Shown: positions 1 to 6,390 of the stretch, one piece after another
Position numbering within the stretch: the stretch's first letter is position 1
Layout of the letters: every line of letters begins with the position of its first letter
From: Phenylobacterium sp.
GTDB taxonomy: Bacteria > Pseudomonadota > Alphaproteobacteria > Caulobacterales > Caulobacteraceae
Assembly (NCBI GenBank): GCA_028698405.1
Contig: JAQVDF010000053.1
Coordinates: forward strand, 1 to 8,304
Length of the DNA stretch: 8,304 nt
Direction of reading: 5' to 3'
Notes under the pieces: model-generated
The model's database searches: none
What the model saw: the letters and a program-made list of their open reading frames with translations, nothing else
Told to the model about the DNA's origin: nothing
Made by a program: the position numbers and the translations under genes

Positions 1-866
1 GTCAGCCGGGTGCGAAGGTCGCCGTCGGCGAGACGGCCGGCCGGATCGCGCCCGACGTATTCGGCCACCACCTGATCGATGGGCCGTTGCTCCGTCGCGC
101 GGCGCGGAGCGTCTTCGTTGCGCTGGCGCTCGTACTGCAGGAGGCGCTTGCCTACGGTCCAACCGCCGTTCAGCGGGCCGACCAGGTTCTCCTTGGGCAC
201 CTTCACGTCGGTGAAGAAGGTTTCGCAGAACGGCGAACGTCCGGCGATCAGCAGAATGGGCCGCACCTCGACACCCGGCGAGCGCATGTCGATCAGCAGG
301 AAGCTGATGCCCTCGTGCTTCTTCGTCGTGTCGGTGCGCACCAGGGCGAAGCACCAGTCGGCGTATTGCGCTCCGCTGGTCCAGATCTTCTGCCCGTTGA
401 CCAGGAAGTGGTCGCCCTTGTCCTCGGCGCGCGTCTGCAGGCTGGCGAGGTCAGAACCCGCACCCGGCTCGGAGTAGCCCTGGCACCAGCGGGTCTCGCC
501 GCGGCAGATCGGCGGGATGTGCCGCTTCTTCTGCTCTTCCGTGCCGAACTCCAGCAGCGTCGGACCCAGCATCCGCACGCCCATCGTCCAGCCGATCGGA
601 TTCCATCCGCCCGCCTTGCGGATCTCCTCGCGCAGCGCGCGCGCCTGCTGCGGACTCAGCCCGCCGCCGCCGTATTCCTTCGGCCACGTCGGCGTGCCCC
701 AGCCACGGCCGCACAGCGCCGCCTTCCAGGCCTCGACCTCGTCGCCCTTGGGGTCCGGCTCGCCCGCCTGTGGCGCCCGCCCGGCCAGCGACTTCGGGAA
801 AGCCTCGTCCAGCCAGGCCCGCACCTCGGCGCGGAAATCTTCGAGCTCGGCGGTCTGGGCAGGCAT
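1..866 (-). CDS. Acyl-CoA dehydrogenase, C-terminus cut by left window edge
   Basis: A frame with no stop runs from an ATG at 866-864 to the left edge, giving 288 codons of a protein family that is usually about 390-400 residues. The 3' quarter therefore lies outside. Family members use FAD to introduce an alpha-beta double bond into an acyl-CoA and pass electrons to electron-transfer flavoprotein in the cytoplasm. The protein begins MPAQTAELEDFRAEVRAWL. It carries the family signature around residues 127-139 (WCQGYSEPGAGSD), followed by a second flavin-region strand near NGQKIWTSG and a segment ending in KVPKENLVG, all in the usual order. The catalytic glutamate expected in the C-terminal helical domain cannot be seen. 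The start is supported by GAGGAAG (plus-strand 873-879) just upstream and by a promoter at 900-928. It is divergent from a regulator gene, which suggests local control. Substrate chain type is unknown. Confidence 0.95.
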   Translation of the reverse strand, partial: MPAQTAELEDFRAEVRAWLDEAFPKSLAGRAPQAGEPDPKGDEVEAWKAALCGRGWGTPTWPKEYGGGGLSPQQARALREEIRKAGGWNPIGWTMGVRMLGPTLLEFGTEEQKKRHIPPICRGETRWCQGYSEPGAGSDLASLQTRAEDKGDHFLVNGQKIWTSGAQYADWCFALVRTDTTKKHEGISFLLIDMRSPGVEVRPILLIAGRSPFCETFFTDVKVPKENLVGPLNGGWTVGKRLLQYERQRNEDAPRRATEQRPIDQVVAEYVGRDPAGRLADGDLRTRL

Positions 867-899
867 GGGCGGCTTCCTCGCGATGCGGCGGCGCTTCGG

Positions 900-928
900 C
901 TTATACGGAATAGTGCGTTGGTCAGCAA
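900..928 (-). promoter_or_regulatory. Predicted sigma70-type promoter of the acyl-CoA dehydrogenase gene
   Basis: Reading the minus strand, TTGCTG (plus positions 923-928) and TATAAG (900-905) are separated by exactly 17 bases. This matches the sigma70 -35/-10 layout. Transcription would start near 893, about 27 bases before the ATG at 866, leaving room for the GAGGAAG ribosome binding site. This is a consensus match only. Confidence 0.5.
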
Positions 929-932
929 ACGC
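915..932. promoter_or_regulatory. Inverted repeat, candidate TetR operator
   Basis: GCGTT (915-919) and AACGC (928-932) form perfect 5-bp arms around 8 bases, with one further symmetric G/C pair inside, 12 of 18 positions in all. The repeat covers the -35 box of the dehydrogenase promoter (923-928) and lies about 20 bp upstream of the -35 box of the opposing regulator gene. Size, symmetry and position suit a TetR dimer that represses the dehydrogenase. Which of the two regulators binds is not known. Confidence 0.4.
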
Positions 933-949
933 TCTGCCCCAAAGCGGCG

Positions 950-977
950 TTGAGGGGCGCGGCCAGCCTGCTATCGT
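950..977 (+). promoter_or_regulatory. Predicted promoter of the two-domain TetR gene, likely leaderless
   Basis: TTGAGG (950-955) and TATCGT (972-977) are separated by 16 bases. The -10 box is preceded by GC, giving GCTATCGT, which partly resembles the GCTA-type -10 of Caulobacter housekeeping promoters. Only seven bases lie between the -10 box and the ATG at 985, so a start point at the usual distance would fall on or next to the start codon. No Shine-Dalgarno sequence precedes that ATG, which agrees with a leaderless transcript. Confidence 0.4.
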
Positions 978-984
978 CCGGCGC

Positions 985-1884
985 ATGGGAGAGCCCGCGA
1001 CCCGACCTGCGCCGAGCGAGCTGTCGCGCGCCGAGCTCTACGCGCGGGTCTGGCGCGAGCCGCTGAGCAAAGTCGCCGCCGAGCTGGGGATCAGCGCCAA
1101 CGGCCTGGCCAAGATCTGCGACCGGACCGGCATCCCCTACCCGACCCGCGGCCACTGGGCGAAGGCCAGGGCCGGCCGCGCGCCGGAGCCGCCGCCGCTG
1201 GCGGCCCCGCCGGAGGGCGTCGGCGAGACGGTGCGCATCGCCCCTGGCCAGCCGCTCACCCGCCGCCCGGGCGTGCGCCTCTCGCCCGAGGCCCGCCACG
1301 AGCAGCTGCTCGACATCGCGGCGCGGATCGTGGTCGCCGAGGGCCTGTCGGCGCTGAGCATGAAGCGGCTCGCCCGCGAGGCCGGCCTGACCCCCCCGCG
1401 CGCCTACCACTTCTTCCCGACCGTCGACGACCTGCTGGTGGCCTTGGCGCGCCGCGAGCTGGCCGCCGTGCGCGCCGCCCAGCAGAAGCGGATCGACACC
1501 GCCGAGCGCCCGGCCGAACGGCTGCGGCTCTCGACGGTCACCTACCTCGCCCAGGTCGCCGAGCGCGGCGTGCTCTTGCAGACGCTGCAGACCGCCCCGG
1601 CCGTCCGCCGGGGCCTGCGCAAGGAGCAGCGGGCGCTGCGGGCCGGCAACACCGAGGTGGTGGCCCGCCGCTTCACCTACAGCCACGGGGTGCCGCAGGA
1701 CGTCTCGCGCGCGGCGACCAACGTGCTGACCAGCGCCGTGCTGCGCACCGGCCGCATCCTGGCCCGGGGGCGACTCGACCTTGCCACCGCGCAGGATCTC
1801 GCCGCCGAGATCGTCGAGGCGGGCAACCGCCGGCTAGCGGCGAGCTTCCGCGGCTCTGCGGCGGGCGACGTCCAGGACGCCTAG
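985..1884 (+). CDS. TetR family regulator with extra N-terminal HTH-like domain
   Basis: A 299-residue predicted cytoplasmic transcription factor, about 100 residues longer than a standard TetR protein. Residues 13-62 (from LSRAELYARVW to RGHWAKA) form a separate compact segment with a helix-turn-helix pattern (LSKVAAELGISANGLAKIC). I recognise it as a module at the start of various uncharacterised alphaproteobacterial proteins. A Pro/Ala-rich linker (about 63-98) leads to a normal TetR DNA-binding domain at about 100-160 (SPEARHEQLLDIAARIVVAEG, then the recognition region AGLTPPRAYHFFPTVDDLL). The rest is an all-alpha ligand-binding domain. The frame stays open upstream to 517, but that part opposes the dehydrogenase gene. 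ATG 985 is chosen because the protein reads sensibly from there and a promoter sits immediately before it. It is divergent from the dehydrogenase, its presumed target. Its 3' end overlaps the convergent second TetR gene by 51 bp. Confidence 0.85.
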   Translation: MGEPATRPAPSELSRAELYARVWREPLSKVAAELGISANGLAKICDRTGIPYPTRGHWAKARAGRAPEPPPLAAPPEGVGETVRIAPGQPLTRRPGVRLSPEARHEQLLDIAARIVVAEGLSALSMKRLAREAGLTPPRAYHFFPTVDDLLVALARRELAAVRAAQQKRIDTAERPAERLRLSTVTYLAQVAERGVLLQTLQTAPAVRRGLRKEQRALRAGNTEVVARRFTYSHGVPQDVSRAATNVLTSAVLRTGRILARGRLDLATAQDLAAEIVEAGNRRLAASFRGSAAGDVQDA

Positions 1885-2481
1885 CGACAGCTCCCGGCAG
1901 ACGAGCGCGCCGCGCTCGACATCGAGCTCGCCCTGAAAAGCCAGCCGTCCGCACTCCTCGGGCATGGTCAGGCCAACGCCGATCGTCGCTACCGCTTCGC
2001 GGATGGAGAGGCCGAGCTCGTGGCGCAGGCGCCGGGCGAGCTTCCCCACCAGCCGGTCGCGAAGACGCGCCGCCGAACCCGAGACCCGCCCGCGCATGAA
2101 GCGGTCGCGCAGGATCAGCTGCGCCAGCGGCCCGTGCGCCGCCACGTGTCGATAGTAGGCCTCGGCCGCATCGGCGACCGCCGCCTCGAGCGGATCGCGC
2201 TCCAGCGCCGCCGAGATCCCGTCCTTGGCGAGGCGGCCGAGGTCGCGCGCCAGAAGTGCGTTGTAGAGGTCCGGCGGCTCGGGGAAGTAACGGTAGACCA
2301 GCGCCTTGCTGACCTTGGCCGCGTCGGCCAGCTCCTGGACCGGCAGCGGCAGCACGCCCTGCTCCAGCAGCCGCGCGGCCGCCACGTCGAGCAGCAGTCC
2401 GCGCCTCGCCTCCGGCGCCAGCCGCCGTCCCCGCCGCAGGCGGCGACGCTTTACCTCCCCCAGGGCTCCAGCCTTCGCCAT
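1834..2481 (-). CDS. TetR family transcriptional regulator
   Basis: A 215-residue TetR-type repressor. Residues 1-22 are rich in Arg and Lys. The DNA-binding domain follows at about 23-70, with PVQELADAAKVSKALVYRYF as helix-turn-helix and recognition helix, then PEPPDLYNALL. The C-terminal helical ligand domain has no recognisable ligand signature. The start is uncertain. ATG 2481 has only a weak GGGACGG upstream; a GTG at 2571 would add 30 Arg-rich residues and lies just downstream of TATAAC on the same strand. A 25-nt repeat spans the ATG. The gene is divergent from the amidohydrolase operon, so it most likely controls that operon and itself. The stop codon lies inside the end of the opposing TetR gene. 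Confidence 0.85.
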   Translation of the reverse strand: MAKAGALGEVKRRRLRRGRRLAPEARRGLLLDVAAARLLEQGVLPLPVQELADAAKVSKALVYRYFPEPPDLYNALLARDLGRLAKDGISAALERDPLEAAVADAAEAYYRHVAAHGPLAQLILRDRFMRGRVSGSAARLRDRLVGKLARRLRHELGLSIREAVATIGVGLTMPEECGRLAFQGELDVERGALVCRELSLGVLDVARRRAAEARR

Positions 2482-2500
2482 CCGCCGTCCCCGCCGCAGG
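2416..2500. repeat. 25-nt direct repeat, copies 60 bp apart
   Basis: Positions 2416-2440 and 2476-2500 are identical at 24 of 25 bases (core CCGCCGTCCCCGCCGCAGG). The spacing is exactly 60 bp, which is 20 codons. On the minus strand both copies read LRRGRR followed by L or M and then A, and the second copy contains the proposed ATG of the second TetR gene. The bases between the copies are not repeated, so this is a duplicated short block and not a simple 60-bp tandem duplication. Confidence 0.85.
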
Positions 2501-2580
2501 ATCGCGGCATAGCCTCGGTCGTTCGCCCGCGTCGGCCTGTCAAGCACGGGTCGCCGCAGGGCGCGGCGCACATCACATTG

Positions 2581-2636
2581 GTTATAGTGCGACGGTCATC
2601 AAAAGACGGCGACAAGTCGCGGAATCCGGTTGTCGC
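2581..2636. promoter_or_regulatory. Divergent control region: -10-like box and GCGAC/GTCGC half-sites
   Basis: This lies between the second TetR gene and the amidohydrolase operon. GGTTATAGT at 2581-2588 gives a -10-like hexamer on both strands (TATAGT plus, TATAAC minus), although no good -35 box stands at the right distance on either. To its right, GCGAC occurs at 2589-2593 and 2609-2613, and GTCGC at 2616-2620 and 2632-2636. The middle pair makes the palindrome GCGAC-AA-GTCGC, and the outer pair makes GCGACAA(2609-2615)/TTGTCGC(2630-2636) with a 14-base spacer. This arrangement would suit binding by the adjacent TetR protein. It is inference from symmetry and position. Confidence 0.4.
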
Positions 2637-2696
2637 TCCGGAAAGGCGGTGCAATGCTTCCCCCAACGAGACCAAGAGACAGGGAGAGGCGCCGGG

Positions 2697-3803
2697 ATGC
2701 CGTACGCCCAGGGGCGGATCTTTCACGACGCCGACAGCCACGTCATGGAGCCCGCCGACTGGCTCGTCCCGTTCGCCAACGAGCCTTGGAGGGAGCGGCT
2801 TCTCCGGCGCGATCCGCCCTCGACCCGGCCGCCCGTCGAGCCGCCCAAGGAGAAGGTGATCGAAGGGCTGATCGCTGGCCCGAAGGGAAAGCTCGCCTAC
2901 GGCGCCTACGAGCCTGCCGAGCGCGTCCAGGCCCTAGACGAGTTGGGCTTCGCCAGCCAGCTGATCTTCCCGACCTCGGCCCTGCGTCCGTTCCGCACCA
3001 GCCTGGACGAGGAAGTGCTCTATGCCGGGGCCCGCGCGGCCAACCGGGCGATGGCCGCCTTCTGCCGCGACCCGCGCCTCATGGGCGTCGCCTACGTGCC
3101 GCTCGACAACCCGGACCGCGCGCTGGAGGAGGCGCAGGAGGCGATCCGCCTCGGCTGTCGCGCCATTTGGGTGCCGTCGACCCCGGCCGGCGACAAGTCG
3201 CCGGGCCATCCGGACCTCGACTCCTTCTGGGCCCTGCTGGCCGAGAAGAAGGTCCCGTTCGTGCTGCACATCGGCGCCGGCTCGCGCACCCTGCCGCAGG
3301 AATACGTCAACAACGGCAAGCCCAAGTCGCCCGACCTGCACGGCGGCGGCGAGAACCTGCGCTTCAAGGACTATGTGGTGCTGCCGCATTCGGCCGAGAT
3401 GTTCCTCGGCGCGCTGGTCTATGACGGCCTCTTCGACCGCCAGCCCGAGCTGCGCGGGGGCGTGATCGAGTACGGCGCCTACTGGGTGCCCGGCTTCCTG
3501 CGTCAGATGGACATGGGCGCGCGCTCGTTCGGCCGCACCGACCCCTACCTGCAGAAGCTGTCGGCCAAGCCGTCGGAGATCATCCGCCGGCAGGTGAAGT
3601 TCACGCCCTTCCCGGGCGAGGACGCCGGCTATCTGATCCGCGACAGCGGCGCCGAGCTCTACATGTTCTCCAGCGACTATCCGCATCCGGAGGGGACCAA
3701 CGACCCGATCGCCCGCTTCGAGCGGACGTTCGAGGGCCTCGGAGAGGCGGATCGGGACTGCTTCTACCGCGCCAACTTCGAAGAGATGATGGGTCTGACC
3801 TGA
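2697..3803 (+). CDS. Amidohydrolase-2 family metal-dependent hydrolase or decarboxylase
   Basis: A 368-residue cytoplasmic protein of the amidohydrolase-2 (COG2159-type) TIM-barrel family, which includes the decarboxylase ACMSD and various ring-acid decarboxylases and hydrolases. The first strand carries HDADSHVMEP with D13 and H15, the D-x-H-like metal site. H191 in VLHIGAG, H231 in LPHSAEMF and D327 in SSDYPHPEGTNDP stand where the family's remaining metal and catalytic residues are expected. Length is normal for the family. ATG 2697 is preceded by GGGAGAGG at 2682-2689. An in-frame ATG at 2649 would add 16 residues that do not fit the family start. It is first in the operon, 24 bp before the hot-dog gene. 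Neighbouring acyl-CoA genes suggest that it processes a carboxylated or cyclic intermediate before or after CoA activation. The exact reaction cannot be assigned. Confidence 0.92.
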   Translation: MPYAQGRIFHDADSHVMEPADWLVPFANEPWRERLLRRDPPSTRPPVEPPKEKVIEGLIAGPKGKLAYGAYEPAERVQALDELGFASQLIFPTSALRPFRTSLDEEVLYAGARAANRAMAAFCRDPRLMGVAYVPLDNPDRALEEAQEAIRLGCRAIWVPSTPAGDKSPGHPDLDSFWALLAEKKVPFVLHIGAGSRTLPQEYVNNGKPKSPDLHGGGENLRFKDYVVLPHSAEMFLGALVYDGLFDRQPELRGGVIEYGAYWVPGFLRQMDMGARSFGRTDPYLQKLSAKPSEIIRRQVKFTPFPGEDAGYLIRDSGAELYMFSSDYPHPEGTNDPIARFERTFEGLGEADRDCFYRANFEEMMGLT

Positions 3804-3827
3804 CGGCAGGCCACGGGAGGAAACGAG

Positions 3828-4670
3828 ATGACCGACACCCTCGCCCCGCAACGGCTGACCGGCCCGTTCCGCGCGCCCCACAACGGCTTCCAGCAGGCCT
3901 CCGGCTCGATCCACAACGACGAGGTCGCCTCCAAGCTCGGCTTCAAGGGCGGCACCGTCCCCGGCTCGGTGCACATGGACCAGTTCGTGCCGATGCTGGT
4001 GCAGCTGTACGGCGACGCCTGGTTCGAGACCGGCGACATCTCGCTGCACTTCACCCAGGCGACCGTCGACCGCGAGGAGGTGCAGGCCATCGTCGATCCG
4101 GGCGAGCCGCGCGCCCGGCTGCAGATGTTCAATCGCCAGGGCCAGCAGATCTGCATCGGCAGCGCCTCGCCCAAGGCCCGCGACGAGGGCTCCGAAGTCG
4201 CTCGCCGGCTGGCCGATCAGGCCGCCGCCGAGCCCGGCCGGCTGCGCATCTATGCCGACATCCAGGTGGGCGACACCACCTCCGACATCCCGATGAAGGT
4301 GAGCCGCGAAAGCTACGAAGCCTCGCTGGGCCGGATCACCGAGAACCTGCCGGCCTACGCCAGGGACGGCGTGCTCTCGCCCGCCCATGTCGTGCGGCTG
4401 GCCCACATGAGCCGACCGTTCGTGCTGGCCAAGTCGAAAACCCCCTACGTCGGCCTGTTCGGCGCGCTGGAGGTCCGTCATCTGGCCGGCCCGGTCTTCG
4501 CCGACCGCGACTACGTCGGGCGCACGACGATGCGCAAGCTGACCGAGAGCCCGAAGACCGAGAACGCCTGGTACGACGTCGACATCGCCGACGCGGCCAC
4601 CGGCAAGGACGTGGCCAGCGTCACCTTCATGATCCGCGCCATGAAGCCGTCCTCGCCGCTCTGGAGCTGA
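3828..4670 (+). CDS. MaoC-like double hot-dog-fold protein of unknown reaction
   Basis: A 280-residue protein long enough for two hot-dog domains. Residues 27-46 (SIHNDEVASKLGFKGGTVPG) resemble the MaoC/(R)-hydratase motif, with H29, D31, G38-F39 and P45-G46 in register. However, the Asp of the usual D-x-N-P-x-H signature would fall at A24, and the Asn-Pro is G26-S27. The standard hydratase catalytic pair is therefore incomplete. The second half ends in strands typical of the fold (GALEVRHLAGPVF, AWYDVDIADAATGKDVASVT). GGGAGG at 3815-3820 sets the start. The gene is 24 bp after the amidohydrolase and 38 bp before the acyl-CoA synthetase, clearly co-transcribed. A CoA-ester substrate is likely from context. 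Hydration, thioester hydrolysis or a non-catalytic binding role all remain possible. Confidence 0.85.
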   Translation: MTDTLAPQRLTGPFRAPHNGFQQASGSIHNDEVASKLGFKGGTVPGSVHMDQFVPMLVQLYGDAWFETGDISLHFTQATVDREEVQAIVDPGEPRARLQMFNRQGQQICIGSASPKARDEGSEVARRLADQAAAEPGRLRIYADIQVGDTTSDIPMKVSRESYEASLGRITENLPAYARDGVLSPAHVVRLAHMSRPFVLAKSKTPYVGLFGALEVRHLAGPVFADRDYVGRTTMRKLTESPKTENAWYDVDIADAATGKDVASVTFMIRAMKPSSPLWS

Positions 4671-4708
4671 GCGGCGGGCCTGCAACGAGAAAACCGGGAG
4701 GAAGCGGA

Positions 4709-6292
4709 ATGACCCTATCGGCGACCCTGGACCAGTCCGACCTCAAGGCGAGGGTCGACGCGGCCGTGGACTCCGGCATGTGCACGGCCGTGTGGGCGCA
4801 GATCTGGCCGCAGAAGATGGCCGTGCTGGAGGCCGCCACCGGCCGGACACGCACCTTCGGCGAGCTGAACGCCAACGCCAACCGGCTGTTGCGGCTGATG
4901 CGCGACCGGGGGCTGAAGGCCGGTGATGCGGTTGCCATCGTCTGCTCCAACCGGCTCGAGTTCCCCGACGTGCTGTTCGCCTGCCTGCGCGGCGGCTTCC
5001 GGATGACGCCGGTGAACTGGCATCTCAAGCCCGAGGAGATCGCCTACGTCATCGACAACTGCGAGGCCCGCGCGGTGTTCGCCGACACCCGGGTCGAAGG
5101 CGTGGCCGAGGCCGCGGCCCAGTGCCCGCTGCTGGTCCTGAAGGTCTCGATCGGCGGCGACCTGCCGGGCTTCATCCCCTACGAAACCATCGACGACTAC
5201 CCGGCCGACGACATCACCGACCCGGTGCGCGGCTCGACCATGCTCTACAGCTCGGGCACCACCGGCCGGCCGAAGGGCGTCCACAAGCCCAACGCCCAGG
5301 CCATCGGCGGCTTCGATGCGATCTACGACCGCGCGGTCGACAAGCACATCTGCACCGGCCCGGCCTACCACGCCTCGCCGCTGGCCGGGGATATCCGCCG
5401 GGCGTTGAACAACGGCGTGCCCACCGTCCTGATGGACAAGTGGGATACCGAGTTCGTGCTCAAGACCATCCAGGACCAGAAGGTCACCCGCGGCCACTTC
5501 GTGCCGATCATGTTCCAGCGGATGCTGGCCCTGCCAGAGGAGGTGCGGGCCAAGTACGACCTCTCCTCTTTGCGTCGGATCACCCACGGGGCGGCGCCCT
5601 GCCCGCCCGAGGTGAAGCGGGCGATGATCGAATGGCTCGGGCCGATCCTCTACGAATACTACGCCGGCTCCGAAGGCGGCGTCGGCTTCACGGTGACCTC
5701 CGAGCAGTGGCTCACCCGCCCCGGCACGGTGGGCCGACGGCCGCACAAGGACGCCGCCAAGATCCTCGACGACGAGGGCAACGAGTGCCCGCCCGGCGTG
5801 CCGGGCCACATCTACCTCAGCCTCAAGGACCAGGGCGGCTTCAGCTACTGGAAGGACGACACCAAGACCTACGCCAACCGGCGCGGCGACTACTTCACCA
5901 TGGGCGACATCGGCTACCTGGACGAGGACGACTGGCTGTTCCTCACCGGGCGCAGCGCCGAGACCATCATCGCCGGCGGGGTGAACATCTATCCGCAGGA
6001 GATCGACAACGAGCTGATCAAGCATCCGGCGGTGGAGGACAGCTGCTGCGTCGGCATCCCGCACGAGGAGTGGGGCGAGGAGGTCCGGGCGGTGATCCAG
6101 CTGCGCGAGGGCTACGAGCCCTCCGAGGAGCTGAAGCGCGAGATCCTCGACTACGCGGCCCGGGTGCTGGCCAAGTACAAGGTGCCGCGCGGCATCGACT
6201 TCGTGGACGACCTGCCGCGCAGCGAAGCCGGCAAGATTCAGCGGAACAAGGTCCGCGCCCCCTACTGGGCCGGCCGCAGCCGCGCGATCTGA
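4709..6292 (+). CDS. AMP-forming acyl-CoA synthetase (fatty-acid or aryl-acid CoA ligase)
   Basis: A 527-residue member of the ANL adenylate-forming family. It activates a carboxylic acid with ATP to an acyl-adenylate and then transfers the acyl group to CoA. Core motifs are present in order: the phosphate-binding loop YSSGTTGRPKG at 180-190, YEYYAGSEGG at 315-324 with the conserved Glu (E322), MGDIGYLDEDDW with D400 for ribose binding, the hinge region TGRSAETIIAGGVNIYPQEI with R415, and the C-terminal catalytic lysine K509 in GKIQRNK. Length is normal and there is no signal peptide. GGGAGGAAG at 4696-4704 precedes ATG 4709. It is third in the operon, and its substrate is probably the acid released by one of the neighbouring hydrolases. 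Medium- or long-chain, aromatic or terpenoid acids are all possible; the acyl pocket cannot be read with confidence. Confidence 0.95.
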   Translation: MTLSATLDQSDLKARVDAAVDSGMCTAVWAQIWPQKMAVLEAATGRTRTFGELNANANRLLRLMRDRGLKAGDAVAIVCSNRLEFPDVLFACLRGGFRMTPVNWHLKPEEIAYVIDNCEARAVFADTRVEGVAEAAAQCPLLVLKVSIGGDLPGFIPYETIDDYPADDITDPVRGSTMLYSSGTTGRPKGVHKPNAQAIGGFDAIYDRAVDKHICTGPAYHASPLAGDIRRALNNGVPTVLMDKWDTEFVLKTIQDQKVTRGHFVPIMFQRMLALPEEVRAKYDLSSLRRITHGAAPCPPEVKRAMIEWLGPILYEYYAGSEGGVGFTVTSEQWLTRPGTVGRRPHKDAAKILDDEGNECPPGVPGHIYLSLKDQGGFSYWKDDTKTYANRRGDYFTMGDIGYLDEDDWLFLTGRSAETIIAGGVNIYPQEIDNELIKHPAVEDSCCVGIPHEEWGEEVRAVIQLREGYEPSEELKREILDYAARVLAKYKVPRGIDFVDDLPRSEAGKIQRNKVRAPYWAGRSRAI

Positions 6293-6390
6293 CGCCCCAT
6301 GTCAAGATCCTGGCCGCTGCGAGGCGGCCAGGAACACCGCCCGCTGGGCCTCGAAGGCCCGCTCGAAGGCCGGCCGTCAGGGAGGACGAG
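6293..6390. other. Intra-operon spacer with a perfect 10-bp hairpin
   Basis: This 98-base spacer is the longest in the operon. TCCTGGCCGC (6308-6317) and GCGGCCAGGA (6324-6333) form a perfect 10-bp stem with a 6-base loop. GGGCC (6346-6350) and GGCCC (6356-6360) form a second, smaller stem. CTCGAAGGCC occurs twice, at 6350-6359 and 6362-6371. No run of T follows either stem, so a terminator is not supported; a partial transcription block or an mRNA-stabilising structure is possible. On the minus strand, 24 codons between two stops (6305-6376) have mostly G or C third positions and may be a gene scrap. Confidence 0.6.

Noticed and set aside
87..953. Plus-strand open frame of 288 codons over the dehydrogenase
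   Set aside because: The opposite strand encodes a clear acyl-CoA dehydrogenase with its signature motif; this frame is its antisense shadow.
517..984. Upstream extension of the two-domain TetR frame
   Set aside because: It would run through the dehydrogenase gene and its promoter and gives no recognisable protein. A promoter directly before ATG 985 argues for that start.
2934..4685. Long minus-strand open frame of 583 codons
   Set aside because: It lies opposite the amidohydrolase and hot-dog genes, and its product is low-complexity Gly/Ala/Arg/Val/His sequence without domains. It is a mirror of G/C-rich third positions in the real genes.
4715..6064. Minus-strand open frame of 449 codons
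   Set aside because: It is entirely antisense to the acyl-CoA synthetase, whose motifs are all intact on the plus strand. The composition is biased and no domain is recognisable.
6308..6333. Hairpin considered as a rho-independent terminator after the synthetase
   Set aside because: The stem is strong but no T-run follows, and the hydrolase gene 57 bases downstream has a strong ribosome binding site and no visible promoter of its own.
5122..6390. Upstream extension of the alpha/beta hydrolase frame
   Set aside because: The frame is open but only shadows the synthetase gene with Arg/Pro/Gly-rich sequence. ATG 6391 with its GGGAGG site is the natural start.
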